Positions 11,482 to 23,500 of a stretch of 64,000 bases of DNA are shown here, piece by piece. Positions within the stretch are counted from its first letter, which is position 1; each line of letters begins with the position of its first letter. The stretch spans positions 27,108,501 through 27,172,500 of the forward strand of contig NC_053400.1 of the NCBI RefSeq assembly GCF_016859285.1, given 5' to 3'. The translations under genes were made by a program, and so were the position numbers. This stretch comes from Xiphias gladius (lineage: Eukaryota > Chordata > Actinopteri > Istiophoriformes > Xiphiidae). The notes under the pieces are model-generated. The model saw nothing but the letters and a program-made list of their open reading frames with translations, was not told the DNA's origin and searched no databases.

Positions 11482-12327
11482 CGGTAGCAGGGCTGGACGA
11501 TGTCTACTTTAGGTAAGCCTCAACAACTCGTGGTAATGAAGTTGGGATTAAAAGGCAGGAGAAGCACCAGGGTAATGTTGTTTATTTCTCAGAGGGCATC
11601 AGTAGGATTCTGTGTCATATTTTCCAGAAACTGCATATGAAATCTTAAAGTTCAATATTCCACCAAGCTCTGAGAAATATCAATGTTTTGACATTTTTGG
11701 TATGTGTCGCCTTAGTGCCTCTGATCTTTGCTGGGGCTTTAATCATGCGGATCTACTGTAGGTCTTGTCAAGATCAGCCCCTGGCTCTTAGAGGACCTAT
11801 CCCAAGGTTGACATTTTGGAGGAAACACGGTTGTTAAAAAGCACCGATCGGGCCTCCTCTCAGGACACTGACACTGTGTCTCTGCTCACTTTGTTCCCAA
11901 GAAAATCTAAGTGGAAAAAAACCTCCAAGAAAGCAAGGTCTGAGACCATTACTGTAATAACGGTCCTCTGCTCAACCCCAGTCACTCCCAGCAGCTGTAG
12001 ATATAGAACTAGAACAGATTTTGCATGGCATGATGAGTGTATCTTGCAATTCTGCACTGTTATTGCTATAATAAACCTGAACGTGACCAAAGAAAAAGGC
12101 AAGAAACAGCCCCCTAGTCATGCCAGCAGTGTTAAAATACTCTGTTTGTTCCTTTTTTTCATTTATGACAGTAAATAGGACAACTTTGTCTCGTTCTCTG
12201 TCATTTATTTGATATTTGAGATGACAGATGCATGGATATTCAACGTACCGTCGGCTACTTTAGCAAATATTTAACAACAGTTTCAAAGCCCTTGAAACCC
12301 ATAAATATACTGTACATTTTATGACAA

Positions 12328-13123
12328 TCTAAAAACACAGGCAAAAGTCCTGCATTTGAAAATCCTATATGAGCAGAAGTATTATCAGCAAAATGCACTT
12401 AAAGTATCAAAAGTAAAAGTACCCACTCTGTAGAAAAAATGGCCCCTGTGACTGATACTGTATATTGTTATATATGACAATATTAGATTCTTAATACAGA
12501 TGCATAAAAGGTAAGCAGCATTTTACTGATGAAGCTGCTCGAGTTGGAGCTTTTATATACTTTATATACAGTTAGGTAGTTCAGTCCAGTGGTTCCCAAC
12601 CTAGGGGTCGGGCCCCCTCACAGGGTCTCGAAATGAGTCTCGGAGGGTTGTGAGATTTCAAACGGGGTCAGAAAGAAGAAAAAACAAAGTAGTAATTTTT
12701 TGGGATATTTTCTCATTTTTGCTTTTTAAAAAAATGTTGGAATATGTTGCCTCTTTAAGATTCAGACACTTTGGTTTTAAATGAAACAAACTGAGACGTT
12801 TGTTGGAACTAAAAACAACTCATGCATATCTGAATAGGATATCTGATAAGCTCACAAGGTTGGGAAACACTGGTTTAATCTTTAACAATATATTGTATTT
12901 TAATAGATTATCCTATGTTTTTCAATTTAAAATATTTATTTGAAAAGTAATTATAGTTCTCCGATACGTGTAGTGGAGTAAAAAGTATAATATTTCCCTC
13001 TGAAACGTAGTGGAGTAGAAGTACAAAGTGACAGAAAATAGAAAGACTCAAGTAAAATACAAGTAGCTTATAATTGTACTTAAGCACAGTGCATGGGTAG
13101 ATGTACTAATCTATTTTCCAGCA
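12328..13123. repeat. AAGTAC-rich interspersed repeat, interrupted by a MITE
   Basis: The two arms (about 12328-12586 and 12873-13123) read as one member of a common teleost repeat: AAAGTAAAAGTACCCA, GTAAGCAGCATTTTACTG, GTAGTGGAGTAAAAAGTA, TTTCCCTCTGAAA, CTCAAGTAAAATACAAGTA, TTGTACTTAAGCACAGT. A hAT-like MITE splits it. The right arm is repeated again in the tandem duplication. Confidence 0.7.
12587..12872. mobile_element. hAT-like MITE with TIRs and 8-bp target duplication
   Basis: The left end CAGTGGTTCCCAACCT pairs with the right end AGGTTGGGAAACACTG, a terminal inverted repeat of 16 bases with one mismatch. Flanking octamers GTTCAGTC and GTTTAATC match at 6 of 8 positions, as expected for an aged 8-bp hAT target duplication. 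No transposase is encoded. It sits inside the AAGTAC-rich repeat. Confidence 0.75.
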
Positions 13124-14088
13124 ATTACCTAGGTAAGGAGACACTTTTTGCAGGAAATAAGTCAGTTTTCTGGGAAAAAGGCAGAGGAGAATAATACAGA
13201 GTAACACACACTGGAGTGACGCTCCCAAAATCCAAAACAAGACTTAACAAAAGGCAATGTTTTGACTCTGCCGGGTTTTAAACAGGAAGCCCTAAATGGC
13301 CGACATGACCAAGGACAAGGTGTAAAAAGGCGCAAGACTATTTGCATCCTGTTGACATCAGAGTGAAGTGATGAAAAAGAAAAAAAACAAAGTAGTAATT
13401 TTTGGGATATTTTCTCATTTTTGCTTTTTAAAAAAATGTTGGAATATGTTGCCTCTTTAAGATTCAGACACTTTGGTTTTAAATGAAACAAACTGAGACG
13501 TTTGTTGGAACTAAAAACAACTCATGCATATCTGAATAGGATATCTGATAAGCTCACAAGGTTGGGAAACACTGGTTTAATCTTTAACAATATATTGTAT
13601 TTTAATAGATTATCCTATGTTTTTCAATTTAAAATATTTATTTGAAAAGTAATTATAGTTCTCCGATACGTGTAGTGGAGTAAAAAGTATAATATTTCCC
13701 TCTGAAACGTAGTGGAGTAGAAGTACAAAGTGACAGAAAATAGAAAGACTCAAGTAAAATACAAGTAGCTTATAATTGTACTTAAGCACAGTGCATGGGT
13801 AGATGTACTAATTTATTTTCCAGCAATAACCTAGGTAAGGAGACACTTTTTGCAGGAAATAAGTCAGTTTTCTGGGAAAAAGGCAGAGGAGAATAATACA
13901 GAGTAACACACACTGGAGTGACGCTCCCAAAATCCAAAACAAGACTTAACAAAAGGCAATGTTTTGACTCTGCCGGGTTTTAATCAGGAAGCCCTAAATG
14001 GCCGACATGACCAAGGACAAGGTGTAAAAAGGCGCAAGACTATTTGCATCCTGTTGACATCAGAGTGAAGTGATGAAAAAGAAAAAAA
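12685..14088. repeat. Tandem duplication, two copies of about 702 bp
   Basis: Copy 1 (12685-13387) and copy 2 (13388-14088) align with an offset of 702-703 bases. By eye they differ at about three substitutions (near 13112, 13128 and 13281 in copy 1) and a one-base T-run indel, so they are above 99% identical. The unit holds the right part of the hAT-like MITE, the right arm of the AAGTAC repeat and unique DNA. The joints lie in GAAAAAGAAAAAAA tracts. Confidence 0.93.
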
Positions 14089-15426
14089 GAAAAAACACAA
14101 GACTCATAATATGACTCACTGAAAACATTTACATGATGCTATTCATCTATTTCAGGCCCAGAGCATCTGTATGCTGACTGAATCAAACGCAATGGAGAGA
14201 AAAGAGCGAACTACGGGTCACGGTTTATCTGCACTATAGCAGGCTGTATGAGCTGTGAAAATCCCAGGCGCTCAACTTACTTCACTAACTCTGACGTTTT
14301 CTCACGCTGCCTCGTTTATTTTCTTGACCTTACTCCAGGTGACACTCTGTTTGATGGTGAAAATATTGCACTCCGGTCTATCTCTGGGTTGTGTACTGCT
14401 CTCAGTCTATATGCTTGTTGATATTTTATTTAAAAAAAAGTGCGTAAGTTGCAATTGGTGCAATGAAGAAATGCACTGAATCTGTATACAAGTTTATTTG
14501 ATGTTAAAAAAAAAAAGTAATTAATGGAGACGTGGTATAGTAAAACTGGTATTTAGGAGCAAAATGTAAGCAAGACGTTAACAAAGGGTCATGGTTTTTC
14601 TCATGTGCTTTATCTGAAAGAGGCACCAGTGCCTTAAGGTCATTTTATCTTGATACTGTATAATGATTTTTTTGCCCTTTCTCATACAGTCCCTCATCAA
14701 TAATCACTCCAGGCTAATTTCACAAAGTGTATATTTTCCATTTTAACTTATGACTTTACTTTCCCAGCAAACAGATAAACACTATTTGAGATGTTTAAAA
14801 GAGGTTTATTGGTCTTTAAAGGGTAATTCACTGTGACACTGTAGTCTGTCTATTCCTCCGGGGACCTTGATGGGCAGTTGCAGCTTATAGGGACTGTAAC
14901 AGTTGATCATGGGAGACTGAACCAATACTGCATCTCCTAATTTACACAATGGTCTTCACTCTGACTACACATCTTGGTGTTCCAAAAAGAGAAAATGACA
15001 TTAGCCCTTGGATCTCAAGTTGGCCTTGTCACGCTCCAGTGGAGAGTCTCCCAAACACCGTGGCGGGTTGCATGTCTCACATGTACTGACGCACTGATAA
15101 ATAATCATTTGATCCATTCGGAGGCCTCTCAGTGCGATTAAAAACACGACACAGAAGTACACTGCGATCCAATTCACATGACAATATGAAAACTCATTAA
15201 GTTCAGAGTTCATGAGAAATGATTGACCTAAAAAACATGGTCGCAGGCCAGAGAAGGCTGAGAAACCACGGTGTACTCTTTTTTCAGTCTGTTGCTTAAC
15301 AACATAGCTAAGTTTACAAAAGCTGAAAAGCCTACTGTGAATTTTGGAAAACCTTTGGAGAGAGGTGATCTCACACACGACTTGACATTGAAACCACTTT
15401 TGTGGTTGTAGCTGTGGTGTCCTGAT
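14089..15426. other. Intergenic DNA, no gene recognised
   Basis: Short open frames on both strands look like chance. Nothing conserved was recognised. Confidence 0.5.
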
Positions 15427-15747
15427 TCAGGCATGGGAAGGTTTTTCATACCAGAGAGGCTGCTGGCTGGTGGCTATTAGGAACTGAATAGGCAGCGATG
15501 ACGGCTGGACAACCGAGAGGGCCGGGGCATTCAGATGAATGTGCCTGTCAAGCCATTTGGGCCAGCCACTGTAGTTTGGCCTATGCCGATAGAAGGTATA
15601 AGGCTGGTTGAAGAGTATCCGCTCTTTGCTTGGGTGAGGGTAGGGTTTATAGGCAGTTAAACGGTACATTTGATCGGAGAATGGTGTCGCTCTCGGAGGC
15701 CCCTGTAGATTTATGACGGAACGGACTGATACCCGCTGCAGGGTCAC
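15427..15747 (-). CDS. Unrecognised minus-strand ORF, possible terminal exon
   Basis: The minus-strand frame has up to 106 codons and ends at the TGA at 15427-15429. The part after about 15702, where a CTACAG could be a splice acceptor, has a coding-like composition: rich in Tyr, Trp, Pro and His, without low-complexity runs, for example MYRLTAYKPYPHPSKER and NYSGWPKWLDRHIHLN. No family was recognised. It would face away from morf4l1. A chance ORF is a serious alternative. Confidence 0.2.
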   Translation of the reverse strand: MTLQRVSVRSVINLQGPPRATPFSDQMYRLTAYKPYPHPSKERILFNQPYTFYRHRPNYSGWPKWLDRHIHLNAPALSVVQPSSLPIQFLIATSQQPLWYEKPSHA

Positions 15748-16860
15748 AAGTGTGTCAACATGGTATTTGTTATATTTTCACTAGTGTCTAAAGTCTGAGC
15801 GCCGTATGTGACGTCTAATGTTGGCTGCTTCGTGTGCCTGCTCTGTTCTTCTAGGTGTGTGTGTGTGTGTGTGTGTGCTGTTTTATGTGACTGTATGTGC
15901 AATGGTTTTTATCTGGTTTCCATTCATTTATGCTACATCCTCTTATATGTGCTCGGATGTTGCTTGTTGTTTGTATTGCTTGTTTCTTTTCAACTTGCCT
16001 TTTGGCTTAATCTGACAAATTTTCATGATATGGATGTTAATTAATGTGTTCTGTACCTGATAAATAAACAAATAAAGTAAAAATAATTTCCTTTTAGGGG
16101 AATCACCACCATGTGTGTCTGTCTGTGTTTGTGTGTGTATGATTTCAAGTATTAATACAGTGTGTAAGCATAAATTGGAGAGGTGAATCTAACAATCATA
16201 TCAAATCAAAAGTTGTTCAGTGTCATTATTGTTCATTCATAATGAAAATAGAGGCTATGATTATCGTTGCTGTTAAGCCATTGTTTTGCCACTGTTTTGC
16301 TTGTGTAGTGAGGACTCGAAGTTCTGATTGTGATTTTAAATCTGGAGGTGAGTGATTCCATAGTTGTGAGCCTTTTACTGAAAAAAAAATAGTTACCATT
16401 CCTGCTCTGGTCTTGTCTCCTTTGCTATTATGTATATATATATTTTTTAAATAAATTAAACAATTCAATATTTTTTTCATGAATAATAACTTTATATAAT
16501 CATCAAAACATAGCAAATTCTGTAATCAAGACATTTAACATATGAAACAAAACATTATGTAAAGCAAAATTTTGTGTTATTAATATGTGAACCATAGGGT
16601 GTTCCCCACCAGTAAAACTAAATGATACCAGTGTGAGCAAGCAAAACTAATATAAAGTGCAACTGAGTAAATTAAGATTAAAATTAAAATGATTGAAATT
16701 GATTTCTTAGTGTTTAAAACTGAAATTGCACCGAGAACAAAAGAAGTTTTTGTTTTTACGAGTTTCAGACGGAGCTCTGAACGCAGCATCAGCGCCGAGG
16801 CTTCGTGGTCAGGTGACCCAGCAGCAGGCAGGCCAGTGTCGGCTTCTCCTTCGCTTTGGC
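15748..16860. other. Intergenic DNA upstream of morf4l1
   Basis: It contains a (GT)n tract at 15855-15877 and AT-rich DNA. From about 16770 it becomes GC-richer, as expected for the morf4l1 promoter and first-exon region. No TATA box is evident. Confidence 0.45.
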
Positions 16861-16864
16861 TCCG

Positions 16865-16951
16865 ATGTCGGAGGTGTTTGTGCCTGGAAGAAATGGACTC
16901 TGGCAATGCGCGAATTTGATCATTCAGACATCCGATCAGTTGAGTCTGTGA
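16865..16951 (+). promoter_or_regulatory. Upstream ORF ending immediately before the morf4l1 ATG
   Basis: This 28-codon ORF begins MSEVFVPGRN and ends at TGA 16949-16951. The TGA directly touches the morf4l1 ATG at 16952, giving TGAATGG. Its start context is weak (C at -3, T at +4). It matters only if transcription starts upstream of 16865, which the sequence cannot show. Confidence 0.5.
16893..16919 (+). promoter_or_regulatory. Second short upstream ORF (8 codons)
   Basis: MDSGNARI followed by TGA. The start context is good (G at -3, G at +4). It overlaps the longer upstream ORF in another frame. Confidence 0.45.
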
Positions 16952-16991
16952 ATGGCGCCAAAACAGGACCCTAAACCTAAATTTCAAGAAG
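16952..16991 (+). CDS. morf4l1: morf4l1 coding exon 1
   Basis: Encodes [13 protein letters not shown] plus one base of Gly14. The donor is GTCGGT, which is non-consensus at +3, but the phase fits exon 2 exactly. Confidence 0.93.
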
Positions 16992-17646
16992 GTCGGTACA
17001 GAAAAAAAACAGTACGGATGGACACCAGGAAGGGGGCGGGTTTGTTGTTGTTGTTGTTCTTGTTGCTGCTGCTGTAGTGGAAAATAGTGGTCTCCAGGGA
17101 GGGAGACAGAGCCCTTATAACTGCACACACACATGGGGAATTCTTTTAAAACACACCCAAAACAGACGCATGTTAAAGCGCATCACCTGAAAATAAGGCT
17201 TAACTTGTAAACCAGACGTTAACGCTAGGCTAACGGCTAGCTAGCCTGTTATTTATGCTATGTGTTGTATCATGCTGTGTTTTTCAGGCTAAGTTCTCGC
17301 TTTTGTTTTTCCCTCCTCGCAGGTGAAAGAGTCCTGTGCTTTCATGGGCCATTGCTCTATGAGGCAAAGGTGTGTTTCAGCGCCGTGTGTGTGTGTGTGT
17401 GTGTTGTGAGTAAATTATTAACGGCAAAACAAATGTCAGCCAACGATTGACGCAGGCCCCTGTGTTTTCATGTTTTACAGTGTGTAAAGATCAGCATAAA
17501 GGATAAGCAGATTAAATACTTCATTCATTACAGCGGATGGAACAAAAAGTGAGCGGCTTGGTTTAAGATACAATTTGATTATCTGTCCTTTTTCTCTCTC
17601 TGAGTGCTCACCCCAGATCACCTGCTGTGCTCATTGTCAAAGTCTT

Positions 17647-17686
<40 letters not shown>

Positions 17687-20329
17687 TGTGTGAGATCTGA
17701 AGAATAAGTAAGTCGTTGACTTTTTACTTTCCTTGTTTCTTTTGCAGCTGGGATGAATGGGTTCCTGAAAGCAGAGTTCTCAAATATGTGGACAGCAACC
17801 TTGCGAAACAAAAAGAGCTTCAAAAGGCCAATCAGTAAGCTTCCCTTTTACTGCACAGAGGGTACAGGTGACAAAGAAGTCTTTTGTGAGACCTCTGTTA
17901 CCAAGTGAAAAAAGAAATCCTTGAGAGTTAGTCGTCTTTTCCCAAATAACTTCAACAACAACAAAAAAAATTACATTATTTGCACTTTATCAATTAAATT
18001 CTGATCATGAATTTATTACCAGTTGCTTTATGAGTTGAAACATAGTGCTCTTGACCTTACAGTATATCGGCAAATATCAGTCAAGTGTTTATTTAATGAT
18101 CGTTTTCTCCTCCACAGGGACCATTATGTTGAGGGAAAGATGAGGGGTTTAGCACCAAGCAAGAAGATTGCTGCTGTGCAGCAGAAAAATGTTGATCTGT
18201 AAGTGTCCACCTTGTTTTCCAACCTCTCATAATTCAACATGTTGTAAAGGCATCATTTAAGTTGACATAATGTTGGCCTGATGGTATATACAGCATTGAA
18301 TGGGGTATTGTACGCACGTATGTACTGAATATAGTTACGGTGCAGGGGGACTGCAGAGGGGAACAGGGTAATATTGTAATATCACTCAGTGTCGTATTTT
18401 TTTTCTTTTTTGGTTCTCAGGAAAGTGAAAAAGGCAAAACAGAAGAGTAAGTAAAAATGTTCCTGCATGACATGTTAGAGCAGCTTTAAGCTACATTTTG
18501 TTTCTGTAACCCCAAATCACACATTTGCTCAAAGGACAGTTTGTTAAGTCATTAGGAATTTGACAGTAATATTTAAATATTATAACAAAATGTTCAGGGA
18601 GCCTTTTTAGCAAATTCCAAATTAGGCAAAGATGTTCCATCAAGTTAATGATATTAGATGATGTTTGTACTTGCCATTTTAGGCAACTGGGGGATTTACA
18701 GTGAGACACAGTGAGTCAGATAATGTTATTATCCCTATTAGAAAGACATGTAAAAAAAAAACAGCCTTTTTGTACATGATGTTATCAGGTTGAACAGTAC
18801 ATTTATGAATTCCTGCACTTAATAAAGTGTTACATTATGTGTCTTTGGATTAAACACTTTTCATATTTTGCCTTTTATCTAACATGTACTCCCTAGCGTA
18901 AAGTAATTTGAGGCACATTGAATCTGTGAAAGCGCAGCTTTATTTACATCTATTCTTACTTTTTCCAAATAATTTTGGCAGCTAGAAATACAGACCATAT
19001 AGCGAGGTGTTGTTTACCTGCACATCCACTAAGCCTAAAAGAGAAAAGCCCATTCTGGGAACTTGTTATGGATCTGTTCAGCACAAGAAGAATCTTTTTA
19101 CTTTGACAACTTGCCAAACTGACCTAACAGACTTTTTTTTAAATTAAACCCATTAACCTCATTTTCTACATCATTTATAAGCTGTAATCGGTGTCCTGTT
19201 TAGCCCCAGGGCCGGGTGAAGGCACCAGCAGCGGAGAAACGCCCCAGGGTCCACGGAAGAAGAGGGCTCGGGTCGATCCCACTGTAGAGAGTGTATGTAT
19301 CATCGGTTATTGGTAACCCTGTGGATCCACATGAAAACATACATACCTAATTATATAGTTTAAACATTTTGTTTATGTCTAAAGAAAGAAAAAATTTACT
19401 GACTTTGTTTTAAGGAGCCATTTGACCACTGGGCTTCTGTACAGGTATAGATTGAAATCACAACTGATTATTTGACCCAAGAGACTTTCATAAAACTCCA
19501 TACTGAACTTCCTGACGTGTGAGCAGAGTGGGAAAATATAGAGATGTCAGAGTAAATTTGCTCATAAAGAGTCCCAATAACTGTGAGATTTAAAATGAAG
19601 GGGGGGTTAGACGTCCCTGTCCTTTCTCATTTCATCCGGCTCATAAAGTTGGTTGTTATTCATGCATGAATGTGACCTCTGTCCCCTGTGGGCCACAGTA
19701 GGTGACTGCTGATTGCTTCGCTCTTTCTTTCTAGCTTGCACATAGCGTGGCCTAGAAGAATGGCTATTTTTGCCCCAGAAAGCAAGACAAAGTAGAAAAT
19801 GTTGGCACCATGCAGCCAGCAGTAGAGGAAATTATGACCTCCGCACGAACCAGGGTGTCAGCAAGGGATAACAGTACTTATGTAATTAAAAACCTGAACA
19901 TTTGAGGGTGGAGGCTAGTTGCAGCCAGAGAATGGCATTATTCTCTTCTCTGAGACTTGCCGTTACTTTCCAGCAAAAGGAAACAAGTGTTAGGATACTG
20001 GGATATTATTTATTGCCGAAAATAACAATGACGTTTTAATCAAAATTTATTTTCTATTCAGTAATATGCATTGTGCCTGTTTTACTTCACAATCCAAGAT
20101 CTTCATATAGTTCAGTTGTATTGAAGAAATGTAAATATAATAGAGAAATATAATAACTGTAATATCTATATATATGGGAAAATGAGAAAATGTCAGTGTA
20201 ATAAATATGAATACATATACTGGCATTTGACAAATGGCAATAAGAACCGCAATGGGCAGGGCTGCTCCCAAACATCCACACAAATAATCAACAAAAAACT
20301 GTTAAAATACGAGAAACTATAAATGTGTG

Positions 20330-20372
<43 letters not shown>

Positions 20373-20486
20373 AGGAGGAGATGTTTACCAACCGCGTGGA
20401 GGTGAAGGTGAAGATCCCTGAGGAGCTGAAGCCCTGGCTGGTTGACGACTGGGACCTCATCACCCGACAGAAACAGGTGAAAATAA

Positions 20487-20560
<74 letters not shown>

Positions 20561-23500
20561 CATAACAAGTTCATATGTTTGCTGCATATTCAATTCAGCT
20601 AAGATGGTCTGATGAAAGTAAAGGAATTGTGTGTATCTTAAAGATTCATATGGATGTCCTGCTTTTAAAAATACCTAATTAACAATTATTTTTATACTTA
20701 ATGATCATGGAATGAACCAAGGAGTGAATCACTGTGTCAAAACCAAAATCAGTCCTCACATCTGTTGTCAGTAAATGTTTAAAGCCTCTCCAAATTCGGA
20801 TTTATTCCTTATCTCGTATTTTGTCAAAATCAGATCTGTTATGCTCTTTGAAAGTTGTCTGCCCGTGTCACAGTATACTTTGAAATGATACCACAGCAAA
20901 GGGGACAGTAATGCTTGAAAATGACCCTCAAAGTGAGGAAAACAATCATGTTTTGTAAATGTTACCGACTAAAAGAAAGTTTTGGATAAACAGAAGAATT
21001 TTCTTTTGCTTACAGTTATTTCATCTGCCTGCTAAGAAGAATGTAGAGACTGTCTTGGAGGACTATGCAAACTATAAGAAATCAAAAGGAAACTCGGATA
21101 ATAAGTAAGAATAAACCCTCTAACTTCCTTCAGATGATGTGAAAGTAGAGAAACGCCGGTACCTTGTGATTAGCTGCTCAGCATCACTGCATGTGTCCAC
21201 CTCATCGTGCCAACTGGTCACAGTATGTTCATGCGTTCTTCTCCATCAGTGTCCTCAACAGCCTTCATGAATTACAGGCACTTTAGACACAATCTTGTGC
21301 AATTACCCCAGCAAGATGACACTTATACCATTGTCTCAGCTATTATTAGAAATCGTGCAAAATTGCTAAAGAATCTCAATTACCATAACTAATATATTTT
21401 CCATGCTTTAGCCCATTCACGCAATCATATCTGCTGCTGGCCATTTTCTGCTGGGTTTCTGCAATGACGAGCGTAGTTAGTTTAATCGGAGGTACGCTTT
21501 TCCTAGTGTTGTTCTACGGTAACTCGGTTGAAAACAGACAGGTTTGACAGTGTTTGCAAGACGGGTGCATTCACGTGCTCGCTTTCGAATCAGATAAAAA
21601 AAATTTCTTTCTTGAAGATTAGCAGGACCAATTTTCGTAGTGTGTTTTAAGAGGGGAAAAGCAATTAAATACATATTTTTTTGACAACATCAATGATTAC
21701 TTATTGTGTTTCTTCTTGGTCTGATTTTTCATCATCATAATGTGTGAGTTCACTGCTTTTCAGCAACAGAGTCTCAAACATCACATTTCCAAATTTCTTT
21801 TCTAGCAGGTGACCACACCAGAGTGGCTGACTTTCAACTACTGAAACTGCATCACAGCACAATGAAAGCACAACTTTGACACGAATAAACCCAAGCATGT
21901 TGTTATCTTTGATTGATTTCCTGTCTCTAACTCTAGCAAGTTTTCAAATCTCTATGATTGACGGTTCTTTAAAGCCGCGACCTCTGTAGTCCCCACGGAA
22001 GCTCTCTCAAGCGAAATAGGTGACTTTTCTCTTCTCCGTTCACATAGGGAGTATGCAGTAAACGAAGTGGTGGCAGGGATTCGGGAGTACTTCAACGTCA
22101 TGCTGGGCACGCAGCTGCTTTACAAGTTCGAGAGGCCGCAGTACGCTGAGATCCTGGCTGAACACCCAGACATGCCGATGTCTCAGGTTTATGGAGCTCC
22201 ACACTTGCTGCGCCTATTTGGTTGGTACCCTGGACACGCAGTGAAACACGCACAAGCACACACACACACGCACACGTGCGCACATACACAATCATTATTA
22301 GAAATTCTTCTACTACAGATACAAAAGCTAAAGGTGTGAATACAGTGTTGAGGCTCTTATCTGTCTTTGTAATAAAAATGTCAAATGATCTCTACAGAAA
22401 CTTGAATACAGTGAGGCTAAACAGAGGCTCATCTCATTTTAAATAATCACCTTTAAGTTGAACCAGTATCAAGGGGCTTGAAGTACAGAAGCCTATAGAG
22501 TACAGAGAGTACATTTTAAGTAAGGCTTGGGAAATTTAGTGAGGCTCTATTTTTTTTTTTTTTCACTATTTCGACCAAAGCTTAAGAAAATAAGATGAAA
22601 TAAAATAATTCAACCAAAGCTTGGGAAATTACCAAAGTTTAAGAAAATAATTGGAAGATTAATCAATAATGAAAATAAACGTTGGTAGCAGCAGTAGACT
22701 TAACTATCATACCGGTAATGTTGTGGTATTCGAAATTACACACCTACAATTTAAAAAATGCAAAACAACAACTTAGTTGTATGGCTACACGCAACAGTAG
22801 GTGGCATGAATAATACAGCTGCACAGCTGTATGCTCTTTTCCATGTAGAAATAAGGTATATACTGTATAAACCCTACGGTAACAATCAGGTCAGCTGGTT
22901 GTGTTATATACTATGATAAAGTTTTCTGACATTAACATTCAGGTTATGACAATAGTTCACTTTAATTTTACTGAGGTGAAATTGAACATCGCACAAATGT
23001 CAATCACAACATAACAGTAGGACAAAAAGGATGAATAATTATCCTTTGATCTGAAAAATGATACAGTATGATGTAATGAAATATTATATAGCTAATTTCC
23101 AGTATTTCCCAGTAGTGGTGGGACAGTTATTTGAGAATGAGACTGGTCTGAGATGCTCACCTTGTGTGGCATAATGCATATCAAAGTTTATTTGTAGGTC
23201 AGTTTTGGAGATTTCACAAATAATGCAACAAATTGATTGTTCCAACTGCACTTGTGTGTTGCTCAGGTAAGCCAGCCACCACCTGCACTGTAGTTCTCAC
23301 CCTGGATTTAAAGGTTAATTTGTCATAATGACATTGAGTTGGGAAACACTCAGAAGGTCATGAGGAAAGGTGTATCCTCCACACGAAAGTTACAGTGAAC
23401 GTTTAATAGTTTTCTTTGATACTTAATTGGAATTTATACTTAAGACTTACGTGTATAAATTTACAAATAGGTCTGATTATAATGACTCGTCTTTATGTCT

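Noticed and set aside
15001..15378. 125-codon minus-strand ORF with a hydrophobic stretch
   Set aside because: Coding character is weak and nothing is recognised; only the neighbouring 15427-15747 frame was kept, as a low-confidence candidate.
16580..17134. 184-codon minus-strand ORF
   Set aside because: It is antisense to morf4l1 exon 1 with a poly-Gln from a CAG/CAA tract and Ile-rich AT sequence; there is no domain.
20288..20602. Cys/Val and Thr/His repeat ORFs around morf4l1 exon 8
   Set aside because: They are translations of the (TG)n and (CA)n tracts. Only the exon 8 part is coding.
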